A stretch of DNA of 64,000 bases from NCBI GenBank assembly GCA_022841705.1, contig JALHQZ010000001.1, forward strand, positions 1,984,001-2,048,000, written 5' to 3'. Origin of the DNA: Pirellulales bacterium. GTDB lineage: Bacteria > Planctomycetota > Planctomycetia > Pirellulales > Lacipirellulaceae. The notes beneath the pieces are model-generated. The model was given only the letters and a program-made list of their open reading frames with translations. It made no database searches and was not told where the DNA came from. The position numbers and the translations under genes are program-made. Positions 44,838 to 53,099 of this stretch are shown piece after piece (the first letter of the stretch is position 1; each line of letters starts with the position of its first letter).

Positions 44838-44968
44838 GGACTTCATCACTGGCCACAAGACCCTGTCCCCAGCCGTTTCACAGGTCGGACGACCAGCCGA
44901 TGCCAGCGGGGGGGTCGGCGGCCAATCGCGGCGTACCGGCCACGGCAGTGGATTACAATCCTTCGTAG

Positions 44969-44987
44969 CGGGCACGCCTCGTGCCCG
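44969..44987. repeat. Perfect short hairpin (REP-like)
   Basis: CGGGCACG-CCT-CGTGCCCG, an 8-bp stem with a 3-base loop, embedded in GTAGCGGGCACGCCTCGTG. It resembles interspersed planctomycete intergenic palindromes I remember, but only one copy is in this window. Confidence 0.4.
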
Positions 44988-45368
44988 AATAGGGTGGGAA
45001 CGCCAGGTCAACGGGGCAAATAGACTTTCAAGCGGCCCGAACGTCGATTTTTGCTCGGGAAACCCCCACCGATCCCCTTGAAGCCCGCACCACTTTTCGG
45101 CAGGTCGGCGGCGCGAGTTCGCCCAGTGAGTTCGCCCCGACCGAAGGCGACAATCAGCGGCGCGCCCCGAGTGAAGCGCGGGCTGTCATTGCTCAATAAA
45201 CCACGGGGACCTACCAAATTTCGCCGTCCAGGACAACGTTTTGAACGGTTCAAGATTCGAATTGCCGGCCTAATGGCGGGGAGGCGGCAATCACCCCCAA
45301 GATTTCGTGTTTCTCGCAGGCCCAGCAAACATTCCCACGGAAAATACGTGCGAAATCTGAGGAAAAGC

Positions 45369-45417
45369 TTGACAGCCGGTTTCAATTCAATAGACTCATG
45401 AGAAGTGCATTCACTTT
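45369..45417 (+). promoter_or_regulatory. Promoter and GntR-type operator of the 45664 gene
   Basis: TTGACA (45369-45374), a 16-base spacer, TAGACT (45391-45396), then AAGTGCATTCACTT (45404-45417; core 45406-45413), identical to the copy at 10621. This is the cleanest promoter-operator pair of the set. A CCCGAG/CTCGGG hairpin lies in the leader near 45550-45570. Confidence 0.7.
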
Positions 45418-45663
45418 TAGTTAAATTCTTCGTTCAGAAAGGGGTGCAAACACGGGGAAACTTTCGACCGGCAAGCAGGCGAAATTCAATTAAGACTCGT
45501 TGTTACTTTCAGGCGTGGACTGAGATTTAGGTATGATCGCGAATTACCCCGAGGGTGAACTCGGGCGATCGCGAGTAGTCCGAGGAGCTGTTTCTAGAGG
45601 CAATTCGCTCGTTTACTTTCAGTTCTTTCTTTGATTTCGGCATCGTCCGAGGGAGTAGTTCCA

Positions 45664-46512
45664 ATGATTTCGTTCCGGTTTGCTAGTTTTCTCTCTCTGG
45701 CTGCACTTTGCTGCGCCATGTCGGCGGCGGCCGCTCGCGGCCAAGTCTTGCTCGACGAGACGTTCGACGATGATGCGGTCGGCTCGACGACCAACACCAT
45801 CGACATCGCCCTTGGAGCCAACGGTCCTGGCTCCGACCTCGAGGTCGTCGACTCAAGCAGCCCGCAGCCCGATCCCTTTGGGCCGGCTGGCAACAAGAGC
45901 CTGGTATTCGACAATTTCAACGGCGGCTCGGCGAATCCCAACGTCTGGCCGTTCGCCGTCTGGAACAATGAACTTGGACGGCCCGGGACGACCTACCGCC
46001 ACGGCACGCTCGAGTTCGACCTCTACATGAAGAACGACCGTCCGGGCGGACCAGAAACCGACACAAAGTTTTGGTCGTATCTCGATCTCCGCCTTGGCTT
46101 CGATACGGCGTTTCCGAACACCGTTGGGGACACAATCGTCTACGGCAACTTCCGCATCCAGGACGGAGTCGGCTACTATTTCTTCGACAACGCGACCGGT
46201 CCTTCCAATGGGCACCCCATCATGCCGGACACTGCGTACAAGATCGCCTACACGATCCTGCCGAACGAGACCTACACCTTGCAGGTCAACGGCAACTTCG
46301 TTGAGAAAGATGGTTCGAAGTTTGTGCCTTGGCGAACAACTGGCCCCACGAAGGGATTCAACGTGCTGGCAATTGGTTCGGCGTTCGGGCCAAACTTCTT
46401 AACGAACACACCTTTCTGGATCGACAATCTGAAAGTAACGGCCATCCCCGAACCTGCTAGCTTAGGTCTTGCGCTGGCCGGGTTGGTGTTACTAGCGCGT
46501 CGTCGTCGCTAA
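45664..46512 (+). CDS. Secreted jelly-roll-like protein with PEP-CTERM
   Basis: 282 residues from ATG 45664, preceded by GAGGGAG. A signal peptide ends near AAAARGQ. The single domain follows the same order as in the 7619 and 19405 proteins: VLLDETFDDDAVGSTTN, DPFGPAGNKSLVFDNF, YRHGTLEFDLYMKN, FWSYLDLRLGFD, YTLQVNGNFVEKDG and FWIDNLKVTAIPEP. It has no dockerin; the PEP-CTERM signal (IPEPAS, helix, ARRRR) follows directly. Probably a surface-exposed sugar-binding protein made on induction of the island. The binding role is inferred from fold and context. Confidence 0.85.
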   Translation: MISFRFASFLSLAALCCAMSAAAARGQVLLDETFDDDAVGSTTNTIDIALGANGPGSDLEVVDSSSPQPDPFGPAGNKSLVFDNFNGGSANPNVWPFAVWNNELGRPGTTYRHGTLEFDLYMKNDRPGGPETDTKFWSYLDLRLGFDTAFPNTVGDTIVYGNFRIQDGVGYYFFDNATGPSNGHPIMPDTAYKIAYTILPNETYTLQVNGNFVEKDGSKFVPWRTTGPTKGFNVLAIGSAFGPNFLTNTPFWIDNLKVTAIPEPASLGLALAGLVLLARRRR

Positions 46513-46530
46513 GCGTTTTTTCTGACAGTC

Positions 46531-46572
46531 CGCGAGGCCGAGCGCGCTGACGCCCGGCCTCGCGATGTTTTT
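46531..46572 (+). terminator. Intrinsic terminator of the 45664 gene
   Basis: CGCGAGGCCG (46531-46540) pairs perfectly with CGGCCTCGCG (46555-46564), followed by ATGTTTTT. It separates the regulated gene from the lyase-like gene downstream. Confidence 0.75.
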
Positions 46573-46661
46573 GAGCTGTTGCAGGCTCACGCTGCCTTAG
46601 CCGGCGTCTATTGTCGACGGCAGACAAGCCCGTCTTGATAATCGGGTATAAGGATGGAGCA

Positions 46662-48467
46662 ATGAGGGCACAACAACGACGGCTTCCGGTCGTTGTGGTG
46701 CGCCTCATCCTGGCAGCGGCGATCGGAGCGTGTTGCTCCGCCAGCGCCGTTGCAGACGCGCCCGCCCCCGACAAGCCGACAATTGCGCCCCATCCGCGGT
46801 TGTACCTGACACTCGCCGAGCGGGACGCGTTTTTGCAAGCGCCGAAAAACCCGCTCCGTCAGCGGATTTGGGATAACTTTCTCGCAAGCGCCGCTTGGTG
46901 TCGCCTCCAACCGCCGCGCACCGAGTGGATTCCCACTCAAGCTGAGGACCCCCAGTTCGAGAACCTCTATGATCGCTTCTACGCGGCGATGCACGACCTA
47001 GCGATCGTCGAGACGTTGGCGTTTGCGAGCGTCCTGTCGCCGCCCGACGAAGATCCGTATTTCGATGCCGCCCGCAGTTGGCTTCTGGCGGCGGCCCGGG
47101 TGTGGGGGCAGGAGAAGGACAATCCCCCCGATGCGAGCAAGGCCTATGCCGTGCTGCGAATTCACAAGGGGTTGGCCGTGGGCTACGACCTGCTCTATCC
47201 GCGCTTGACCGCCGAGGAACGTGACAAAATCCGCGGCGCCATCGTACCCGTGTTATCAGCGTACCACGAGTTCTTCCTCGAGCCGACCAACGCCGGCGCG
47301 GGTTACAACAAGCACCATGGCAGCGTCGACGCTGCACCGTTCGGCGTGGCCGCGCTCGCGCTGTTGGGCGAGGAAGACGAAGCCGAGGCTTGGCTGGACT
47401 TAGCGATTCGCAAGCACGTCGATTACCTGTTGCCCGAAGCGCTGACTCCTAGCGGCACGAGCGATCAATCCTCGAACTTCTGGGCCTCGACTTTGCTGCA
47501 TCGCATCCAGTTCATGGAGGCCTTGAAACGGGTGACGGGTCGCGACCTGTTCCAAGAGTTTCCGGAGTCGCTGCCTGGACGGATGGCGTTAGCCGCCGTC
47601 GCGGGCCCTCACCCGGATCGGTTCGAGGCAAACGAACCGCATCGGTCGGTCCTGTTCGGGCCGAATTACGGTCAGCTGAATTATTGGTCTCCGGTGCTCA
47701 CCTATCTTGCCCGTCACGATCGACGATCAATCTACCAGTACCTCGCCAGTTGGGACACAACTCTGGGCTCGCTCCAAAGAACGCGGTTCATTACGCCGAC
47801 GCGTAAAGAGGAACTGCTGTTCGGCTACGGCCATTACGCCTTGTTGTGGCACGCCCCCGAAGTTGCCGCCGTCACCGAGCAAGGGCTGCCGCGGGTGTTC
47901 GAGTTTCCTGAACCGGCCGTCAACGAGGCGTATCTCCGCGAGTCGTTTGAGGAGGGAAGCATCGTGGTCGCGATGCTCAAGGGCGGCGTCGTCCTCCACG
48001 CGGGAGGACGCGCGGTTTTCGTCGATCTCATGAAGACCGCCGACCCGAACAAGCCTTCGCCACCGGTCGAGGACATGCTTGTCGCCGATGACGGACGGAC
48101 GGCGCTAATCCGCTGTGTAGGCCCGCAATCGCAAGCCGTTGGCGTCCAGAAGTTGGAACTCGCTCCCCAAGGCCGGCTCACTTTCACCCGCCACACGACC
48201 AAGCCCGTCACGTGGTGGTTCATGGATGATCCGCATCGTACGCCGCGGCGGCTGACCTGGAACGACGGCACGGAACTTGTTGTGGAACAAGGTTCCGATC
48301 TCGAGCTCGTCGACGACGGCCACTTGGAAACGCCAGTCCACTTCGGCGGCATGAAGTTCGCCGATCCCTGTCCGCACCAGTACCATACGGCGAAGGTCGC
48401 TCCGCACGAAGGCATTGTTCAACTGTCGATTCGCCGCACCGGTCCGCCGGCCGCCGAAAAGAAATAA
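46662..48467 (+). CDS. Heparinase II/III- or alginate-lyase-like secreted protein
   Basis: 601 residues from ATG 46662, preceded by AAGGATGGAG. After a signal peptide (VVVVRLILAAAIGACCSAS) the protein starts HPRLYLTLAERDAFL, typical of toroid-fold heparinase/alginate-lyase-like proteins. A helical (alpha/alpha) region follows with GYNKHHGSVDAAPFG, which offers Asn and His residues of the kind used in that active site, and YGHYALLWH. The C-terminal third is a beta-sheet domain (VVLHAGGRAVFVDL, WWFMDDPHRTPRRLTWNDG). Such enzymes eliminate uronate-containing polysaccharides to unsaturated uronic acids. It has no island operator and lies behind a terminator, so it is regulated separately. Confidence 0.7.
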   Translation: MRAQQRRLPVVVVRLILAAAIGACCSASAVADAPAPDKPTIAPHPRLYLTLAERDAFLQAPKNPLRQRIWDNFLASAAWCRLQPPRTEWIPTQAEDPQFENLYDRFYAAMHDLAIVETLAFASVLSPPDEDPYFDAARSWLLAAARVWGQEKDNPPDASKAYAVLRIHKGLAVGYDLLYPRLTAEERDKIRGAIVPVLSAYHEFFLEPTNAGAGYNKHHGSVDAAPFGVAALALLGEEDEAEAWLDLAIRKHVDYLLPEALTPSGTSDQSSNFWASTLLHRIQFMEALKRVTGRDLFQEFPESLPGRMALAAVAGPHPDRFEANEPHRSVLFGPNYGQLNYWSPVLTYLARHDRRSIYQYLASWDTTLGSLQRTRFITPTRKEELLFGYGHYALLWHAPEVAAVTEQGLPRVFEFPEPAVNEAYLRESFEEGSIVVAMLKGGVVLHAGGRAVFVDLMKTADPNKPSPPVEDMLVADDGRTALIRCVGPQSQAVGVQKLELAPQGRLTFTRHTTKPVTWWFMDDPHRTPRRLTWNDGTELVVEQGSDLELVDDGHLETPVHFGGMKFADPCPHQYHTAKVAPHEGIVQLSIRRTGPPAAEKK

Positions 48468-48718
48468 CTGCTTTGCTACGCTTGTGATAAGTCTCTCAGC
48501 CCGGGAAGCTCGTCACCTCGGTTAACTGGATGTCAGAGCGATGCCACGGATCGCCATTGCTGCGCTCATTGCGCCGATCGGCAGAGCGTCCGAGAAAGTC
48601 GCTCACCTCGGCTCTGTAGAAAACCATCGATGCTAGCCAAAAAATCACTTCTGGGTGTGTCGTACCAACAGTATGGCGCAGACCAGCAAATCTCCGAAAG
48701 CCGAAAAGGAGGTAACTG

Positions 48719-48892
48719 ATGGACGATGACTATCCAAGTGAAGACCAGTTAGTCGACACCGACCTTCACGACGCAGTGCGAAAGAACGAGTTTGATTCGG
48801 TCATCGCCCTGATTGCGAACGGCGCTGACCCGAATGAAGAACACTTCGATGGCGCGTGCCCTTTAGAGAGTGTTTTGAAATTCACAAATTGA
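48719..48892 (+). pseudogene. Ankyrin-repeat gene truncated by an insertion sequence
   Basis: The ATG at 48719 has a perfect ribosome site (AAAAGGAGG, six bases away). The 57 codons encode an acidic start and one ankyrin-like repeat: DLHDAVRKNEFDSVIALIAN, GADPNEEHFDGACPLESVLK. The last residues come from the IS end (frame runs into the inverted repeat at 48870), so the rest of the gene has been cut off. No clear continuation is seen past the right end of the IS. Confidence 0.7.
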
Positions 48893-49760
48893 TGTTTCCG
48901 AGTCGCCGACACATCAGCGCGATCATGGTGAGCTGAATGATGGCTTCGCTGTTTTCTGGTTTTCGCTCATAGTCTCGCGCATTCCGACGACATCGACTGA
49001 TCCAGGCAAAGGTGCGTTCGACGATCCAGCGCTTGGGCAGCACCACAAAACCCTTCCTGCCCACGGGACGAAGGACGGTTTGCAAGACCCAGCCAAAGAT
49101 CTCTTGCACCCAGGTTGGCAACTCGTTGCGTCCGTAAGCGCTATCGGCGAAAATCACCTTCAATCGACGGAACGACTTCCGGAGTTCGTTGAACACCAAG
49201 CAGGCCGCGTCGTGATCCTGCCAGCTCGCGCTCGAAACCACGACGGAGAGCACCAGTCCCAGAGTGTCGACCGCCAGATGCCGCTTGCGACCAGTGATCT
49301 TTTTGGCGGCATCGTAGCCGCGTTCTTCGCCTCCCTCGGCCGTGCGAACCGATTGACTGTCGAGAATCGCCGCGGTCGGAGTGGGCTTCTTGCCGACGCT
49401 CTGGCGAACCTGTTCGCGCAAGGCGTTGTGAATCTGCTGCCAGATTCCCGCCAAGCGCCAGCGGCGAAAAACCCCGTAGACCGTGTTCCAGTGCGGAAAA
49501 TCTCGCGGCAGCATCCGCCACTGGCAGCCGCTGCGAACCACATCCAAGATCCCGTTGAGAACCCGCCGTCGATCGATCGGCTTGCGACCACGACGCGCGG
49601 GCCGCGGAAGGAGCCGCTTGAGAATTCGCCATTGTTCGTTCGTCACATCACGGGGATACTGGCATTCGCTGTCCATGCTGCGGCTCCGGCTTCCTTGAAC
49701 TGAGAATCCAAAGAACCGGCGCCGTAGCTGGTTTTTCAACTTGAAGCAATTTCAAAACAC
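48870..49760 (-). mobile_element. IS5-family insertion sequence
   Basis: The ends carry 13-bp perfect inverted repeats: GTGTTTTGAAATT (48870-48882) and AATTTCAAAACAC (49748-49760). Including flanks, TTAGA-nn-GTGTTTTGAAATT matches on both sides with two mismatches, so the true tip may be a few bases further out and I cannot settle the target duplication. It contains one intact transposase gene reading leftwards and sits within an ankyrin-repeat gene. The intact ends and gene suggest a recent insertion. Confidence 0.8.
48882..49676 (-). CDS. IS5-family DDE transposase
   Basis: 264 residues from ATG 49676 (an upstream in-frame start at 49739 adds 21 basic residues). The N-terminal DUF4096-type domain begins DVTNEQWRILKRLLPRPARR with SGCQWRMLPRDFPHW. 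The DDE triad is visible: Asp in AAILDSQSVRTAEGG, Asp in VIFADSAYGR, Glu in RWIVERTFAWISRCRR with the Y/R-x-x-x-E-R signature. It is full length for the family and has no frameshift, so it is probably active. The stop codon lies within the left end of the element. Confidence 0.9.
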   Translation of the reverse strand: MDSECQYPRDVTNEQWRILKRLLPRPARRGRKPIDRRRVLNGILDVVRSGCQWRMLPRDFPHWNTVYGVFRRWRLAGIWQQIHNALREQVRQSVGKKPTPTAAILDSQSVRTAEGGEERGYDAAKKITGRKRHLAVDTLGLVLSVVVSSASWQDHDAACLVFNELRKSFRRLKVIFADSAYGRNELPTWVQEIFGWVLQTVLRPVGRKGFVVLPKRWIVERTFAWISRCRRNARDYERKPENSEAIIQLTMIALMCRRLGNINL

Positions 49761-49822
49761 GGTCTAAGCAACTCGAAAGCCTCCCACAGATGCTTAGTTC
49801 CTTTTCAACTACTCGAATCATC

Positions 49823-50524
49823 ATGCTGTATAAAGAAAAAAGTAAATGCGATGCTGTGAGTGCAGTAGCAACCGTTGTAGTGCTGTTTTCTTTGCAAATC
49901 GTCGTGGGATGTAACAACCAAGAAAAAATAAGCAAGCAGCAAGTAGACGACGTAATTGTGTTAGAAAGCGCGTCTGGTGTTTGGATACTTTCGGACGTAG
50001 TTTCATACACACCCCGTTCACGAATGGCATCTCCTAACATTGTAAGAACAGTCGTCCGAAGCTCGGTCATTTTTATTGACACGGCGGGCCATATGGTGTC
50101 TACCGTCTACACTCCCGCTCAATACAACCTTGAACCGCTCACTTCTCACTTTTCATTTTGGTGCGCCAAAGGAGAGTCCCTTTATTTATTCCAACCCCAA
50201 TCGATCGGCTCCGGGCCTCGTAGTGTGGTGATAGTAGACGGAATGATTCAGCAGTTAGATATTCAAAAGATAGCTAGTGATCTAGGTTGCACGAAGATGG
50301 AAATGTCGAGTGACGATGAAATTAAGAGTATGTTTGAGTGTTGCAAGGTAACAGAGTCTACGCAGGTATTGTTTTCCGGTGCTCCATTTTCCATGAAAGC
50401 TAACATTCATCCGTTGCATCACGACATCACGATTCACGCCCCAAGCGGCGAAAGTGTTGAGATGGTGATCGAAAGTGATGATGGGTCATGGAGTCACCGA
50501 GTTGAACTACTCCGTGAGGTGTAA
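49823..50524 (+). CDS. AT-rich lipoprotein of unknown function
   Basis: 233 residues from ATG 49823. The signal VVVLFSLQIVVGCNN ends in a lipobox-like VVGC, predicting a membrane-anchored lipoprotein. The remainder (ISKQQVDDVIVLESASGVWI, SVIFIDTAGHMVSTVYTP, GSGPRSVVIVDGMIQQLDIQ) is beta-rich with five later cysteines and no domain I know. Base composition and codon use (ATA, TTA, AGA codons) are clearly more AT-rich than all neighbours, a sign of horizontal transfer. It lies 62 bases to the right of the IS. Confidence 0.65.
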   Translation: MLYKEKSKCDAVSAVATVVVLFSLQIVVGCNNQEKISKQQVDDVIVLESASGVWILSDVVSYTPRSRMASPNIVRTVVRSSVIFIDTAGHMVSTVYTPAQYNLEPLTSHFSFWCAKGESLYLFQPQSIGSGPRSVVIVDGMIQQLDIQKIASDLGCTKMEMSSDDEIKSMFECCKVTESTQVLFSGAPFSMKANIHPLHHDITIHAPSGESVEMVIESDDGSWSHRVELLREV

Positions 50525-50986
50525 ATAATCGCGTCGCCAAAAACCTCGACATTCCCAGCTTGAGATCGACCTCAACCAGCCAAGAAAACCCCTTCCAATT
50601 GTCGCCGCCCAACCACCGATGACGCCGTCCATGCCAGCCCTGAGACAAGTTTCGAGCATCGAGAGCGCAGTAGCGCTCGCAGCTTGGTGAGCGACCTCGA
50701 GAAGGCGAAGCGACTCGGACCTCAAGCCGCGCGTCGTTCGTGGCGTTTGAGAATCCCGCTGAACGATGCGATGCAGACGAACTCTACACTAGGTCTCAGC
50801 GGCACATCCACATCGCTGGAGTGCCAAAACGCGACAGAGCTTGCCGCACCGTGACGCTCCCCGTGCAGACAATATGCAGACAGGCCTTGAGGCCAAGTCG
50901 CAACTCTATGGCAATCAACAACTTACGCAATCGCGACCCCTGATTCGATTCCCGCCGCCTCCAATTTGTGGACTTGGTCAATGGCA
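50525..50986. other. Intergenic stretch without recognised gene
   Basis: No supported gene, repeat or promoter. The stretch lies between the AT-rich lipoprotein gene and the terminator of the convergent dockerin gene. Confidence 0.4.
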
Positions 50987-51035
50987 AAAAGCGACCGCCG
51001 AACCCGGGACCCACTGCTCCCAAGTTCGGCGGTCG
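50986..51035 (-). terminator. Intrinsic terminator of the 51060-52217 gene
   Basis: On the minus strand CGACCGCCGAAC (51035-51024) and GTTCGGCGGTCG (51003-50992) form a perfect 12-bp stem with a 20-base loop, followed by a five-T run (50990-50986). Confidence 0.75.
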
Positions 51036-51059
51036 TGCAAGTTTCAAGTTGAGAGGTCG

Positions 51060-52217
51060 TTACCGCTTGCGAACCGCAACCACGAGCGCGAGCCCGGCGC
51101 TGATCGCCAGCATCACGCTCGTTGGTTCCGGCACGGCGCTCGAAGCCGCCAGCGCGTTGTGCGCGAACGGCACGCCGTAGTAGGTGCGCCACACTTCGAC
51201 ATCGGCTTCGTCGATCATGCCATCTTCATCGGCGTCGGCGATGTCATCGTCTTCGCGACCATGATTGTCGCGGTAGAGCGTGAAATCGGCGGCGTCCACC
51301 TGACCGTCGTTATTAAAGTCGCCGTGGGTGCGAGCCGGGGCTTCCAGGTTGGCCGCCTCCATGTTCGCGGAAATGAACTGTCCCAATTCGCCCGCTGGGG
51401 GATCGCCTTCGCCCGTCCATGCGCTGTTGACTTCGTGCTCTTCGTCATAGGGGCCCGTATACGTGTAGTATTCGAAGCGGCGGATAATCGCCTTGACACT
51501 GCCATCGTCCAAATCGTCCTTAAATTGCTTGGGTCTGCCTTCTTCGAGAAGTTCCCATTCGGTTTCGGTCTCGGCAGCGTCTTCCGGCACAATGCCGTTA
51601 TTTGACATCAGCTCGTCGAGATCCACCGCGCGTTCGAACTTGGTTTTGAACAGTTTCAGCCACACTGAGTCGGCGCGTTGTGGATGCACTTCCACCGGTT
51701 CAATCTCGACCTCCAGGCGCGGCGCTCCGCCGCCGGCAGCGGGAATGTAGTTATAACCCGAGAACGGAATCTGCTGCGGCGCGCCACCGATTCGCATTCC
51801 ATTTACGTCGAGCCAATAGAACTTAGCGCCGGTGGGAGAGGCGCCGATCGTCGAGAAGCCAAAGTGCTCGCACCCCGGCGTGTTAACGCAGGTGTGGCCG
51901 TTAGTGGAAGTCCCCACGGTAGGCGCCAGCGAAGTCCGGCCACCAAAGTTGTAACCGGTGTACTTGATCCGCACGCCGGAACCGCTGGCGTCGTTGTAGA
52001 GATCGACGGACTTGTTGTCGAAGTGCGCCGGAAACGTCCGACTGAGATCAAAACTGTCGATGCCTTCTAGCTCAATTTCGGCCCCGTGGGCTTCCGTTTC
52101 GGTTTCGTTGTAGATGTCGAAGTTCGACATCGTGCCGTAGATCGAACCGTGGGCCGATAGCCCCAGGGCGCCGGTGACCGCGAGCGCCAGCGGCGTGAAT
52201 CGCCAGGCCATTTTCAT
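51060..52217 (-). CDS. Secreted protein with dockerin and PEP-CTERM
   Basis: 385 residues from ATG 52217, with AGGGA upstream and a signal peptide ending near LSAHGS. The main part (about 30-290) shows no known domain; it contains FDIYNETETEAHGAEIELEG, a cysteine pair in CVNTPGCEHFG, and acidic helices. A type I dockerin pair follows (NNDGQVDAADFTLYRDNHG and DEDGMIDEADVEVWRTYYG), then PEP-CTERM (VPEPTS, helix, AVRKR). It is monocistronic and divergent from the ECF sigma factor gene across a 261-base gap. The dockerin suggests docking onto a cohesin-bearing surface partner. Confidence 0.82.
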   Translation of the reverse strand: MKMAWRFTPLALAVTGALGLSAHGSIYGTMSNFDIYNETETEAHGAEIELEGIDSFDLSRTFPAHFDNKSVDLYNDASGSGVRIKYTGYNFGGRTSLAPTVGTSTNGHTCVNTPGCEHFGFSTIGASPTGAKFYWLDVNGMRIGGAPQQIPFSGYNYIPAAGGGAPRLEVEIEPVEVHPQRADSVWLKLFKTKFERAVDLDELMSNNGIVPEDAAETETEWELLEEGRPKQFKDDLDDGSVKAIIRRFEYYTYTGPYDEEHEVNSAWTGEGDPPAGELGQFISANMEAANLEAPARTHGDFNNDGQVDAADFTLYRDNHGREDDDIADADEDGMIDEADVEVWRTYYGVPFAHNALAASSAVPEPTSVMLAISAGLALVVAVRKR

Positions 52218-52478
52218 GAGAGTTCCCTTTTTGAACAGATACCATTTCGTCGTTGGCTGCCTCGCCTCGTCCGAGACACTCGCTCGGCTACCAGGAAGAG
52301 CCCAACCGAGCGTCGCCATCCGCCGCGAAAAAACGTCTGAAAAACCGCAAAACCGCCGACGCAAATCCTTACAGAATCGTTAGTTAAGTGTTTTCGCCGC
52401 CAATGGCGGTTAGAATGGGTCGAATCGGCTCCTCAGAGTGTGAGCAACCTCTGCGCGCACTGACGACCGGCTCGAACC

Positions 52479-53099
52479 ATGATGACCCAAGAAGCCCAAT
52501 CTTCCGCCGCCAGCGAATCCACTTCGGACCGGTCGCTGCTGCGCCGGTTTCAAGGAGGCGATGACGACGCCGCCACGGCGCTGTACCGGCGGTACGCGCG
52601 GCGGCTGGAAGCGCTCGCACGGCGACAAACTGGAGCGGAGCTCGCCTCGCGGTTCGATGCCGATGACGTGGTGCAAAGCGTCTTCCGCACGTTCTTCCGC
52701 CGCGCCGCTGCGGGGCTGTACGAAGTTCCCCCCGGCGATGAACTGTGGCGGCTTCTATTGGTGCTCGCGCTGCACAAGGTGCGGGACTTTGCCGTGCATC
52801 ACCGCGCGCAGAAGCGCGACGTCACCAAAACTTGGGGCGTCACGCCGCAGCAAGCGGACCAAGCGGGCCTGGCCGCCAGTGATCAGGTCGGGTACGACGC
52901 GCTCCGGATGGTGATCGATGAACTGATCGTCACTTTGCCCGAAGCGAACCGGCAAATCATCGAGCTGCGTATCGAAGGGCATGAGGTGAAAGAGATTGCC
53001 GAGCGCACCGGCCGATCGAATCGCACGGTCGAGCGGACGTTGCAAAACTTTCGCACCGCGCTGCGCGGCCTCATCGACGGAGGCGCCGGCGAATCATGA
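52479..53099 (+). CDS. ECF sigma factor (planctomycete kinase-linked type)
   Basis: 206 residues. Sigma region 2 (ALYRRYARRLEALARRQ, FDADDVVQSVFRTFFRR) and region 4 (TLPEANRQIIELRIEGHEVK, EIAERTGRSNRTVERTLQNF) are clear; the linker is rich in Q and A. ECF factors of this type in planctomycetes are encoded next to large Ser/Thr kinases and have no classical anti-sigma factor. The gene overlaps the kinase gene by four bases (ATGA), so the two are made together. Control by phosphorylation is the accepted model for related groups; it is inference here. Confidence 0.9.
   Translation: MMTQEAQSSAASESTSDRSLLRRFQGGDDDAATALYRRYARRLEALARRQTGAELASRFDADDVVQSVFRTFFRRAAAGLYEVPPGDELWRLLLVLALHKVRDFAVHHRAQKRDVTKTWGVTPQQADQAGLAASDQVGYDALRMVIDELIVTLPEANRQIIELRIEGHEVKEIAERTGRSNRTVERTLQNFRTALRGLIDGGAGES

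Larger units (their letters stand above)
44561..45368. other. Long intergenic region between divergent operons
   Basis: No convincing gene. It contains the promoter and operator for the minus-strand heme dehydrogenase (44793-44837), a perfect hairpin at 44969-44987, and a GC-rich stretch 45000-45360 in which I see no motif or domain. Short open frames on both strands look like chance. Confidence 0.45.

Noticed and set aside
50841..51605. 254-codon plus-strand frame before and over the dockerin gene
   Set aside because: Mostly antisense to the dockerin/PEP-CTERM gene and runs through its terminator hairpin.
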